A DNA stretch of 64,000 nt, from assembly GCA_003008705.1 (NCBI GenBank), contig PDUO01000022.1:458549-522548 (forward strand), written 5' to 3'. The stretch comes from Pezicula radicicola. Lineage: Eukaryota; Ascomycota; Leotiomycetes; Helotiales; Dermateaceae. The position numbers and the translations under genes were made by a program. This document shows, in pieces, positions 11,670 through 23,360 of this stretch (position 1 is the first letter of the stretch; every line of letters starts with the position of its first letter). The notes under the pieces were generated by a model. That model had not been told where the DNA came from, did not search any database, and was given only the letters and a program-made list of their open reading frames with translations.

Positions 11670-11796
11670 GTTTGTTGTTGCTGTACAAGTACAAACGCGC
11701 AAAACAGCAACGTCGCACTCGTGGCTATAAGCATTCTTATAAGGAGTTAGCACTCCCTCCACTATCTATGAATAAATCCTTGTAAGTTCTAATACC

Positions 11797-11845
11797 CGGA
11801 CCGGATCTAGGACCGCTGATAAGTTCCTGTTATCCTCTGATAAGG
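11797..11845. promoter_or_regulatory. GATA and CGG-N8-CCG sites in the permease/aminotransferase divergent promoter
   Basis: Within 50 bp, about 130-175 bp before the permease start codon, there are two CTGATAAG words and one TTATC (three GATA elements) and an inverted CGG-N8-CCG pair at 11802-11815. GATA clusters are bound by AreA/NIT2-type nitrogen regulators, and CGG/CCG pairs by Zn2Cys6 factors. Joint control by nitrogen status and the nearby zinc-cluster protein is inferred. The rest of the 964-bp intergenic region shows no gene. Confidence 0.5.
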
Positions 11846-12633
11846 AATAGGCGACTCTCCTTAAGGCAGAATAAATAGACCGTGAATTGTACAATGGATT
11901 TCTCCTCCAAACGACTTACGACTACATAAATGCAAGACCGATATCATGATGATTTGATGTATCTGAGTGGATGAGCCCCCAAAGTGGACCCGTCGACAAT
12001 TTCAGCGAATCCTGAGTCGTCTTTACCGGCGGACTTGTCCCTAAGCGAAGCCCCTTTTCGATATTCCTTATCTATATCTACTGTACCTATCTGTAGATCA
12101 ACCCTTCAGGTACGAAAACGGCCATCGGAGAAGCCGCATCAGCTCAGATACACGAAAGTCTTCACACCGTGCTCTTCAATACCTTATGCACAACGAGGGC
12201 TTTGTAAAGCTATAGACTTTCACCGAAGGGACATTTACATTTGCGGAGTTAGACGGAACTCGTCTCAGAGCAGGAGCTCGGCTATACAAAGTATAAATTC
12301 AATCGATGATAGGAGGCTTAGATTAGGATGTTGAATCCAGTATATCTGAACCATTTAGGCATTACCATTACGAATTGGTTCAACTTATCCACGAATCTCA
12401 GCGGTGTATACTCCTGAACACCGGCATACGAGTACAAATATCCCACTTATGGGCAATCGCATCAGAGCCGGGATAATCGGCGTCTTCGGCGTTTAGCCCA
12501 TTTCTCAAGTACAAAGTGAAAATTATACACCCACCAAAACCATGCATCCAATTCAGTTTTTCGAGAATCAAAGACCGAGCCTCATACCTACCAAACATTT
12601 TATCCTTGATTACCTGACACAATTTTATCCAAG

Positions 12634-14870
12634 ATGGGTGAATTTATACCAACAACGTCAACGACAGATGTTGGCAAAGCTCCTGATCTTAGTCATCATA
12701 TCAATGCGCATTCCAAGGCTCGGCATCCTAGTCCGTTGAAGGATATCATCAAGTATATGGGATATGAGGGGATGATAAGTATGGCAGGAGGTGAATAATT
12801 CTTTCCCTTTCTCAAGCTTCGGCCACTCGTACTGTGCATAAGGACAGGGATGTGACTTCCTTAACGGAAATATTATATTGATACAAGCTGATTATACCCT
12901 ATAGGTCTCCCACATCCATCTCTGTTCCCATTTCAAGACTTGTCTATTAGTAGCTACCCCGCAACTGCTTCTCTCGACGCAACCAATCCGGACAAAGCAC
13001 AAAGTACACTAGACAAAATAACCATAGCCAAGGATCCATCTCCAGAAAATGTCACCGATCTCGCTACTGCTCTTCAATACGGTTCGTCTCATAAGCTACT
13101 CTATTCATTCTCTCGCCTATCATCTCCATACCATCTCATCACCTGATCAGTTAACATCCACCATTCACTCCAAAACCCCAAGACTCTCCCATAAAACAAC
13201 CCAAACTAACAAAAACTCCCCCAACCAGGCGGCGGATCAGGCGCACCCGGCCTCCTAAAATGGTCCCACACCTTCACAACCCAAGTCTTCACGCCCGCCC
13301 GCTCAGACTTCCAAACCCTAATGAACCTAGGAAACACAGACGGCTGGAACAAAGTAGTAAGATTATTTTGCGAACGCGACGAATATATTCTCTGTGAAGA
13401 ATACACGTATCCATCTGCGCAGAGTCTTTGGGTACCTATGGGATGTAGAGGTGTTCCTATTAAGATGGATGGGAGGGGTATGAGAGCTGATGCCTTGGAG
13501 GAGGTTTTGAGTTCTTGGGATGAGGGGGTTATGGGTGGGAAGAGACCTCATTTGATGTATATTGTTCCTGTTGGTTCTAATCCTACGGGGAGTACTATGG
13601 ATGGGGAGAGGAGGGGGGAGATTTATGGGGTTTGTGTTAAGTATGGTGAGTTTTTGTTTATGTTTTCTTTTTTGGGAGGTTTGGGTTTGGGGTTTTGGGT
13701 GGGGAATTGATTGACTGACTGACTGATTGATTTGATGAATAGATATTATTATTTGTGAAGATGATCCGTATTGTTTTCTTCAGTATGGAGAGTATAAATC
13801 TACTCCTACCGGTACTCCAACGGAAACACTGTCCGGAGAGCAATTTATCTCCTCTTTGGCACCTTCGTTCCTGAAATACGATTATCAAGGAAGAGTCATC
13901 AGATTAGATACCTTCAGCAAAGTATATCCCCTCTCTCAATTACCCCCACACCCCCTTTCAAATTCTCTTAAAAACGAAAGAAAAAGTAAAGAAAAGAAAG
14001 ACTGACGTAAATCACCATAGACCCTAGCACCAGGAAATCGACTCGGCTACTTCATAGCAAACCCCATCTTCACCGAACGCCTCCTAAGAGCAACAGAAGT
14101 AGAAACTCAAGCCCCATCCGGCTGGTCCCAAGCCATCGTCTATGAACTCCTCACAAAATGGGGTATCGATGGTTTTATAACCTGGCTCTCTAATCTACGT
14201 GATCAATATAAGATTAGACGTGATTGGATGTGTAATGCTCTTGCTACCTCTTTTTCTGTTTCGCCTGTTGTTGTTGGAGAAAATGGAAGTGGGTTGAAAG
14301 GTGCTGAGGGATTAATTGCTTGTTTGAAGGGAAAACCGATTTTTAGTTTTGTTCCTCCTACGGGGGGTATGTTTATTTGGGCTAGGTTTTATTTGAATGA
14401 TACGCCGGTTTTTCGAGAGTTGAGTGCTAAGGTTGGTGGTGATGGGGTTGGGGTTGGGGTTGTGGATATTGAGAAGGAGACGGCGGATAAGTTGTGGGTT
14501 GAGATGGTTAAGGAGAAGGTATGTTGGAGTTTGATGATTATTGTTGAGAGAATCCTCTTGGAAGTGCTGAAATGATTACTAATGGGGATTTTGACTGATA
14601 GGTCTTATTGACGCCCGGTTCTTATTATATTCCTTGGGAGGGATCTGACAAGACGGGTTCGAAGGCTAGTGGACATGAAGCTGGCATTTGTCATTTTAGG
14701 CTTGCGTTTTCTATGACTACTGTAAGTTTTCCTTTTTTTTCTTATCTATGAATTTATATTCTTTGGGAGTATGAGACTGATGTATGCTCTTTTTTACTAT
14801 GTAGAAAGAAGAGATGGAATTGGGTATTCAGCGGATGGCTGTTGCAGTTGAACGGTTCTGGGGTTTATGA
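12634..14870 (+). CDS. PLP-dependent class I/II aminotransferase, aromatic (Aro8-like) type
   Basis: Seven exons (12634-12790, 12905-13081, 13229-13645, 13743-13921, 14021-14518, 14602-14721, 14805-14870) encode 537 residues. The N-terminal HPSPLKDIIKY followed by ISMAGG, then LPHPSLFPF, is the typical opening of fungal Aro8-type enzymes. The cofactor region has GGGSGAPGLLKW, NPTGSTMDGERR, EDDPYCFLQY and the PLP lysine in DTFSKTLAPGNRLGY; the C-terminal part has PTGGMFIW and FRLAFS. It exchanges amino groups between aromatic or related amino acids and 2-oxo acids. Beside a D-amino-acid oxidase it could re-aminate the oxo acid to the L form (inference). Codon composition switches abruptly inside exons 3 and 5 from C/A-rich to G/T-rich. 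Confidence 0.93.
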
Positions 14871-16177
14871 GAAAGACTGGAACGGTGGAAGCAAATGAAA
14901 ACTTGTCGCAAAATCAATTTAGGCACTTGACGCGTGTGGGGGCTCTTAGCGTATTGTCTTGGGCAAGACGCTGAAATAGTCTTTTGCGGTTTTGCTTGAT
15001 GGGAGGAATGGTTTTAACTGTACCTAATGTTGGATTGCAGTTGAAGCTTATCCGCCCCATGATTTGTAGTACGAAGTAGATCTGGTGGAACGAAGATAAA
15101 ATGAAAGAGGTAGATATATCAATCGCTAGCCATGCTTATACAGCAGTCACTTCACTTGACTACCAAGCTATTCCCACCCCTACGAAATGCCACGGGGAAA
15201 TATCAGAAATAAGAGTTTTACATACAGTATAGGTATATAATTAGTAACTATAAGCTTATATTTTTTAGAGGAGTAGCCCTTTGTGAGTTAAACAGCTTTT
15301 TGTACAGGGATTCAACACCCCGAGAATTTCACTACTAAAAAGCATATGTATTTTGCTGTGTACGCCCTAATAGCCTATGTTAAAGCCGTTTAATGCACAA
15401 AGGGATAACTTTTTTGTTTTTAGTAATACAAGCTTATATTTTCAAGGGAGTATAGCCTATTAAGTAAGGTGTGCTCGATAGTACCCGTAGGAGTGTAACT
15501 AGTAAGGAAAAAGGGCAAAAATAGGTTTTAGACCAACTCCCTGCGGCATTCCGTACACCCCACTACTCTAGAGTTGCGATGACGGATTTTGGAGGGATGC
15601 GCCTTCCTCGTAAGACAACGCAACTCATAATGACCTCCGACTACTATACAATGCAAGCCTCAAAAACTTTCGTATCCCTCATGACCTCAATATACATGAT
15701 TTGGCTACCAACACCACGTCGTGGCACATTGTCTCGTAACCAAGGTCACAACAACGCGTCACCATTTCAAAGGCAACCCCTCGCCATCTGGAGCCAAGTC
15801 TTCGATCATTCTAGGAGACTAGAGCCTTGAAGACGTATATTCGTTAGCCCACGCTTCGAAGGGACGTAAGATCAAGATAATACTGCGTCTTCCGAGTAGA
15901 CAAGAGTCATGATGGTTGCTCTCTCTGCCAGTCTTCTGCAGTATTGGCCTCACGTCGTAACACAAGCAGGCACAGTGATTTTTTAGAGGATTTCAAAACC
16001 ATCGATTAGCCACAAGGGCAGCATAATTTTGTAAACTATTGCAGGCAGAAAATACGCAGCGGACATGAGAATGTCCCATTATGAACTCTAGGTTCTCCTC
16101 CCTCGACCTTGTGGGGGGATACAACATCAGCTCGAAATAACCCCAACAAGCAGCATCTCCAGCAAACCACCCTTGAA
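14871..16177. other. Intergenic region
   Basis: Holds the foldback repeat at 15247-15440. The 15.5-16.1 kb part has short frames with no recognisable product. Confidence 0.5.
15247..15440. repeat. Foldback (MITE-like) element
   Basis: Imperfect inverted arms can be read around TAAGCTTATATTTT and CCCTTTGTGAGTTAAACAGC (left) and the reverse complement of CCGTTTAATGCACAAAGGG plus TACAAGCTTATATTTT (right). The internal part is non-coding. A related AAGCTTATATTTTGAAGGGA word occurs at about 52453. Exact ends and target-site duplication are uncertain. Confidence 0.45.
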
Positions 16178-19100
16178 TCAACATTCGACGATAATGAGCT
16201 GTCCCGTTTCTTGGTACTGTTTGTCGCTGGGAGATTCTACAGATGACTTCTCTGACTGAGGCGTTGCAAGCGAACTCTCTGGTTCTGATGAACTCGATTC
16301 TGATACCGACGAGGACAGCCCATTTGACATAGACATCGCATTCCAGTTCTGGAGATATCTTGCCATTAGCTTTTCATCCAAAGGTGGACACTCGAGTCCC
16401 CCTGGATAGTCTGCCAAAGCCTTATCTGTATTGTCGGTCTCGTACACGGGCATATGCTCATACAGCTCCCACCGCGTCAGTCCATTGTGGATCTTCTCCT
16501 CCAACATGGGCAAAAGCGGCCTCAGAGTTTTATTGTCACTTGCTGCGAGCCCCACAATCCATTCGTCATATGCAATTCCTTGGAATTCTGGAAAGCCATT
16601 GCAAGCAGCCAATCTGAAAGTTTCATTCATATCAATTGATGCCCCTCGGTCTCTCGGAACAATGTGGTATGCATGGCCTAGATTCTTGTTTGTCGCCATA
16701 TGTATGATTGCTGAATTGACGTAGTCAACTGTTACGAATTCCTTGCGCTGGTTAGGAAGCATAGGATAGCAGCCCATTTCCAAGCAAGCAACCATCAAAC
16801 GACTGAAGAAATCATCAGGATTGCTGATGCCAGTGATCGAGTGGCCGGTGATAAATCCTGGGCGATAAATTGCAATTGGAAACCCTCGATCCATAGAATT
16901 CCTGGGGAAAACTGAATTAGTTCACCTTTTCTGAGACCTCGGGAATAACTCAAAGGAATGTTTAGGAAACCATGAATTCGAAATGTCCAGTTTGCTCTGA
17001 AATTACTCACCAAAGCATTTGTTCAGCTACCCACTGGCTCTGTGCATATCCATGATCATACGGAAGCGCCTTCAGATGATGAAAAAGTATTGCATCCTCT
17101 GGAACTCGCGTGGTACCTGTGAAGAATCCCGTCGGGCCAAAGCAGGAAATAGAAGACACGTAATGTAAAGCCTTTGGTCGTCCGACACTCAAGAAACGCA
17201 GAATGTGCAGCGTCCCCAGGGTATTAGCAGGACGGTGCATTGAATATGGCTGAGTGTAGTTGACGTGGGCACCAAGGTGGAAAACAACGCTGGCCCACTC
17301 AGCAAGTTCTTCAAAACGGTCTTTACCCAGTCCTAGATTCTCGTCTTCAAGATTCCCTGGTAATGGTAGGATCTTTCGTGAAAACGATTCTCTCCAAAGA
17401 TGGTACTTTTCCAGAGACTGGCGTATTCTCAGCAGAGCCATGGTTGTGTCGCTGGCCCGTACCAGACACGCCGCCTGTTGGACCTCTGGTAGCTGAAGCA
17501 ACTGATGCAGAAAAAAAGCTCCAACAAATCCAGTCACGCCAGTCATCAGCACTCGACCTTCTGTAATATGGCGCCAGTCTTGTGGTTGACCCGTTGGTGG
17601 CACAAGTTTATCAGCAAGTCTGCTATCGGCTAGCCAAACCTCACTCTCATCCTTAATTGCTTTAGATTTTCCGATATCTTTGCTCTGATCAATGATGCTA
17701 GCTAGAGCTGAGAGAGTCGTATTCTCATACAGAGTTAGAGAGGATATTTCGACGCCGAAGTTTTGTCTCATTTGGTGAATCAAAACTGCTGCCTGCAGCG
17801 AGGTGCCACCGAGAAGGAAGAAATCATCATTGTGGCCACAATGGGATATATTGGAGGCCAAAACGTCTACCCAGAGTTGCTCAAGACGAGATAGCGTTGT
17901 TGTTGCGACGCCCTCTGCTTTTACTGTAGCCAATCTCGTCTTCCATCTCTCCAAGTAAAGGCCTGTCAACTTCTTTCGGTCTACCTTGTCATGGGTGTTT
18001 AATGGAAGGTTATCGATTAGCTCGATTCGTGGAATCATGTAATCTGGTAATAGAATCTTCAATGTCTCAGCAACACCAACCAAAGGATCCTTCATCGAAG
18101 CATTTGGAACAGCGTATGCAACCAAGATACTTCCTGCACCTTCTTGTGGAGATTCAATTCTGAGAGCTGTAGCTGCATGGAAGTGACCTGTCTTTAACAG
18201 GGCCGATTCTACCGCTTCAAGCTCAATTCGGAACCCACGAATCTTGACTTGGTGATCACGCCGGCCAACATAATGGATCGCTCCAGCTTTGTCCCGTCTC
18301 ACAACATCTCCAGTCCTGTAAAGTCGAATGGGCTCACCGGTAGGTGTCAAGCCGCCAATCTCCAGAAATGATTTTGCAGTCTTTTCGGGATGGTTTAAGT
18401 AACCACACGACACCCCAGCACCGCCGATAAAAAGTTCTCCAGCTTCCTCGCCACTGACGGGCACAAGAGAGTCATCGAGAATATATACACTCGTATTTCC
18501 GATTGGTTTTCCAATGCTCACTGAATCTTGCTTTGTGTCTTCAAGCACTACTTTATGTGCCAAAGCGAAGATGCAGCATTCCGTTGGGCCGTATGCGTTG
18601 ATGAGATTCTTTGGGGGCTTGCTCTCCAGCACTGTTTTAATAGTCCTGGGATTTGCTGCCTCTCCTCCAATAAAACATATCTTCAACCGTGAGAAGGCAG
18701 TTGGGCAAGTAATTGCCGCAAGATTCAAGAGCGCCGTGGTGGTAGCCATTACCGTCACTTGGTAACGCTCCAGGCTCTCAGCCAGAACGATTGGATCAAG
18801 AAGCACGTTCTTTGCCAGAACTACAATTCTTGCACCACGCAGAAGAGGGGCCCAGATATCGAACAGAGAGACATCGAAACTAGTATTATTGACATGTGCC
18901 ACAGAATCTGTGGGGTCTAAGGGTATAAAGGGGGCATGATATGCCACCTGCAAAATGGATCGGCCTGAAATCTGAACTGCTTTAGGCTCACTAGTAGTTC
19001 CTGATGTATGAATCAGATGTGTGCGATGATCCAATGTCGTTTCGATGATGTTGTCGCATATGGCACTATGATCTCCATTTGCAGGTACGTTATTATCGAC

Positions 19101-19514
19101 AACAATCTGACGCAACGTAGCGAGCCGAGCTTCATTCGCAGTATCAACCAAGATGTAGCGCGATCCAATCTTTCCTAGCCGGGATTCGAGTTGTTGATCT
19201 GAAAGTGCCGGATCTAGAGTGACGCAGGTACCGCCCGCATAGATCACGGCAATTTGAGTGACGATGTCATTCGCTCCTGGATTGACCAAGATTCCTGTTG
19301 GTTCTTCTGGATCGTATTCAACTTCGCGCAGTTCAGAGGCGAGGTGAAGCGCTTTGGAATGGAGTTCGGCGTAAGTGAGAGTGTAATCGCCTTCTACAAC
19401 CGCAATGGCGGATGGATTGAGCTCCACTTGCTCGCGGAAATGTTTTCCAAGGCCATGGTCATCTTTAACCAAAACATCGTACTCCTTAGAAGGGAGAATT
19501 GTTCGTGAGGGCAT
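16178..19514 (-). CDS. NRPS-like enzyme: adenylation, thiolation and thioester-reductase domains
   Basis: Exons 19514-17011 and 16901-16178 give 1075 residues. The adenylation domain (about 25-540) has LIHTSGTTSEPKAVQ, SFDVSLFDIWAPL, NAYGPTECC, YRTGD, GRRDHQVKIRGFRIEL and an A10 lysine in THDKVDRKKL. The Asp in SFDVS corresponds to the residue that contacts the alpha-amino group, so an alpha-amino acid is a likely substrate (inference). The carrier motif is LLGGTSLQ, with the phosphopantetheine serine. The reductase domain (about 655 on) has VLMTGVTGFVGAFFL and YVSSISCFGP. Its SDR active-site stretch reads GYAQSQWVAE, so the usual YxxxK lysine is Gln827. There is no condensation domain, as in aminoadipate-reductase-like and single-module NRPS-like enzymes. 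A Ser-rich tail follows. It is probably the core enzyme of the 16-29 kb cluster. Confidence 0.9.
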
Positions 19515-21461
19515 GTCGCTGAGTCTATGGAGAAATTGGAAGTTAAACGCGATGTGCAGACAGTTGAATGTTGAACACTTGAAAGATGTGTTTTGACTGA
19601 GAAAACTTGATTATATCACTGCTAGTCTGCTAGACTAGGAGGGTGAATGTAGAGAGATCTACGTCGCGATTCTTTTTATCTTCGATACAGAATCCATCAT
19701 GTCCAACTCCAAAGACGCCATAACACAGACTGGGATGCTCAGAGTGTATCCTGAAGGGTTTCCCGAGTAACTTTCGTACTCGCAACATCATCCATCAGAA
19801 ACAGAGGTTGGTGCAGATGTCTCTCGCATTGAGGCGTTTGCAGCATCGAATTCACGTCCCCCGCACAACACCCAGCAGGTCCTAATTGCTTTGCAGCACC
19901 AAGACATTCAATTCCCGCCGTATGTGCACAGTTGTGTTGCCAGCAATTGCAGGATCAAGCTCCGCAACAAGCAACTACTAATGATATGCATCTGAGTTTG
20001 TCGTCGATCGACGATTTTGGTAATTTTGTTGTGGAGAGCAAGGTCTGTCCTACCCAGAGTTGATGATATCGCGTGTTTCGTGCGGAGTCTTTTCCGTCTG
20101 AACTAAGTGGGCCTGTAAAGCTCTGGAGCGCTATCCGAGACCGATCTGCAAGATATCGGGAAGATTTGCGTTCTAACTCTTTCTGATTCGGAAATGGCGG
20201 TCAAATATCGACGTTTTGCATAAATTTGCAGAGTTCGACGGTCATGGACTTGAGTAATTCGTTAAACACGACAGGCACATACTTGGCACATTGGAGAGAC
20301 TGAGATTCAGAAATGGTAGACTGAGGCTTCTCAGTCAGATATAAGCCATGTGGATCAACTTCAAGAAGTTATCAGTGTTGCATATTCCGCACTGTCTTCA
20401 ACAGATCGCATCAGGTAGTTTCCATCACTATAAACTCCTGACAGAAACGAGTGGATCTCGCTTATTTAAAGGGGCTCAAGCGAAAGAATCTGGTGCTGAG
20501 TTTGCGAATTTTATTGTCCTACTTTCTCATCGCATAGCTTTCGGAAGCGTTGAAAGATTGGAGAGCCTGAGTCAGGTCAAAAGTCACAGTGTTTGTTGAG
20601 TCGTCTGGCTATACAATTGTACAGTGCCAAGAAACTTTTTCCCGAAATGCTCCAAACACAAAGGCAGGATACCTTGAGCCTCCAAGTGTGGTGCAACCTA
20701 AATCAGACCAATCAAATGTTTCTTGTTGAGTAACAGAGTACAATGACCCAGACGACCCACTAAGTCACCCTAGTAACTAGCGAGGGCGCGAAGGTCAAAG
20801 CATGAGTGATAATTAAAATGCAGCTATTGCATTACCACCAGCGCTAATAATGCCACAAGTAATGGAGGCAAAATGAGTTTCAGGCAAGCCACAGCCGTTG
20901 ATAAATACTCGAAATGGACATGGGCGTTCATTAGTATTATTGAATACTGTAATTTACAACAGTAACACCACAGCAATCGCATATTCAAAAGCCAAGCCAA
21001 GAAATCACAGCATTATGAAATCAGTACGGAACTATGCATAAGAGAAACAAGCCTTTGTTTTTCGTGATCTGATAAATAAAATGGCCCCCCGTGAGTTGAG
21101 CTCGAGCACTGTTGGTCGTTCGTGCATCGTGAGCTTGCATATACGTAGCACAGGTGTAACTTCAAACAAGCCTTCCGTAGAATAAATATCTTATTGGTTC
21201 AACATAGTGGTACAAGCTCAGGGGAACGTGTTTAAGCTTCTGTGGATCGGTAATGTACTGGTAGCGAGGCAGAGTAGTGTAGAGATACGTGGATTGCGCA
21301 ATCCTGCCTGCATTGAATGCAGCGAGACATTCGTTACCTTTCTTTTAGGCTTGAAGCTTTGTGGAAAACATCTTTCGATCTGTTGAGAAACGAAACTCGT
21401 CTTCAAACATACAGTTTGCAGACATTCTCGCATCCAATTCTTAGTCTCTTCCCATCAAATT
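19515..21461. other. Intergenic region with a possible decayed gene
   Basis: At about 19845-20060 on the plus strand one frame reads NCFAAPRHSIPAVCAQLCCQ and continues to SSIDDFGNFVVESKVC before a stop. It looks protein-like but has no start, no zinc cluster and stops on both sides. It could be the remnant of a cluster regulator (an AflR-type C-terminus was considered); this is weak. No other gene is seen. Confidence 0.3.
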
Positions 21462-22720
21462 ATGTCCTCAACCCCAAAACTCATAACCATTTTCGGTGCC
21501 ACTGGCAAGCAAGGCGGCGCAGTCGCAAAATCACTTCTTGGAAATCCAAATGGTTTCCGTGTTCGAGCTATAACCCGTAATCCGGACTACGACGCAAGTA
21601 AAGCCCTGATCAAACTCGGGGCCGAAGTTGTTAAAGCGGATGGTTTTAAAGAAGAGGAAGTCTTTGAAGCTTTCAAGAACTCTTGGGGAGTTTTTGTTAA
21701 TCTTAATTCGGATGATCGTGTAAGTTGCCTTTTTCCGCTTAGAGATTGTGAGGAAAGGAATTATATTGTTGATTTATTTACTGATAAATGACTTAGATTT
21801 TTACAAATCCGAATGGACCGACGGAATTTGATCTCGGCAAGATTATCGTGGATGGTGCGGCTGATGCTGGGGTTAAACATTTTGTTTTCAGTTCGGGTCC
21901 GCCTTGTACGGAGTTGACGGGTGGGAAGGTTAGGATGAAGGCTATGGATAGTAAGTTCTTTTCTGCGACGTCACAAAAACAGGTACTAACGTATAAGAAT
22001 AGTGAAAAACAAAATTGAGAAATACGCCCGTTCAATCAATAAATTCACCACCTTCACAGCCATCTGTGCAGGCTGGTATCTCGAAAACTTCCTCGCCAAA
22101 GAAGTAGCTCCCATCTTCGGCGGTTTCCCCCATCATGTCGACGAAGAAGGATATCTCACTTTTAGAGTTCCTAAATGGGGTGGTAAGGAAGATGTACCTT
22201 GGTTAAGTATCACGCATGATTATGGAGATATTGTTCATGGTATTCTCTTGGATCCGAAGAAGTGGAATGGGAAGGTTATTCAAGGGGTTAGTGATATTAG
22301 ATCTTTTGATGATGTTGTTGCTTCTTTTCAAGAAGGTATGATGATTATTTTCTTTCCTCTATCCTCTATTCCCCAATTCAAAAATCCTTGTTTGGAATTA
22401 TAAAAAGATGATGTTAATGAGGAGAAAACTTTCCAATAGTTACGGGCAAGAAGTCTAGATATATACCACTACTGCCAACCTGGGAATCCTTCAATACTCA
22501 TGATATTCATGAACTTGAAGATGTGAAACTTATGTTTGGATTTACCCAAGTCACTGGTGGTCGTTATTTTGGGTTGGTGGATACTGAGAATTGGACTGCT
22601 GCGCAGCTTAAGGAGGGGGCTGCTAGGGCTAGGGGGGTGACTAGTGGGGAGGGGTTGAGGCTGAAGAGTGTTGGGGAGTGGTTTGAGGGGGCTTTTTTGG
22701 GGGGTGAGCCGGGTTTGTGA
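21462..22720 (+). CDS. NmrA-like / isoflavone-reductase-type NAD(P)-binding protein
   Basis: Exons 21462-21719, 21797-21950, 22003-22335 and 22440-22720 encode 341 residues. The atypical SDR nucleotide-binding motif is ITIFGATGKQGGAVAKSLL, and the next strand ends with RAITRNPD. An Asp-Gly pair (VVKADGFKEEE) and FVFSSGPP follow as in NmrA-family proteins. The catalytic YxxxK of classical SDRs is not evident. Members act either as NAD(P)H-dependent reductases in secondary metabolism or as redox sensors controlling transcription factors. In this cluster a tailoring reductase is more likely, but the regulatory role cannot be excluded. Confidence 0.88.
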
Positions 22721-22744
22721 TTTGAGTTGTCAGTTCTAGGTAGT

Positions 22745-22770
22745 GGGGGCGGGGGAGGGGCGGGGGGCGG
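22745..22770 (+). other. Strong G-quadruplex motif just 3' of the NmrA gene
   Basis: Four G-runs of 5, 5, 4 and 6 bases are separated by single-base loops (C, A, C), starting 25 bp after the stop codon on the sense strand, so it would lie in the 3' UTR of the mRNA. This pattern is the classical stable parallel G4 type. A role in 3'-end formation or termination is inference. Confidence 0.6.
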
Positions 22771-23360
22771 ATAATTAGGGTTCTTTGACAGTTCAGAAAT
22801 TGAAGTTACTGTTTTGGATTATTTGAAGTTAAAACATGTGCTTTCATTTGGTGATGATAGCTACTAAAATAGGTAATGCGTGAGTGACTTTACTGACGTA
22901 TTATAGTGGTATTGAAGGTTCGAGTGGTCTTAAATTCGGCAAAGAACAGTGCTAAGTTTGAAGTTGAGAATGGAAGATGTGAATAACTACACATTCAAGT
23001 CAAGGGTATTGGCTCACAAGAGCAAAAAAAGTCAAGCACGCATCATAGTTTTTAAAATCAAGGCAATTGTGTTTTTTTAATTTGTAAGTCTGTATTCTGG
23101 CCTAAGATTTGTGAAAGTCTTTACACTTGGGCCATCTAAGAATACACCGGTTTATTTTAGCTCAGCAGTAAATAAAACCGCCTTCCCTTTTACTCTAGCA
23201 AGCCTTGTTGAAAAACAATGATCGGTATAGTTAGGATAATACCCCATAAGTAAGCATGTAGTATTTCAAAAAGTCCTGTTCTTTATGGCTTCTGACCATA
23301 GACTGCATAGCTATGATTTGACGATCAGCAAGAGTTTCTATACAGTCGAAGTAAAATAAC

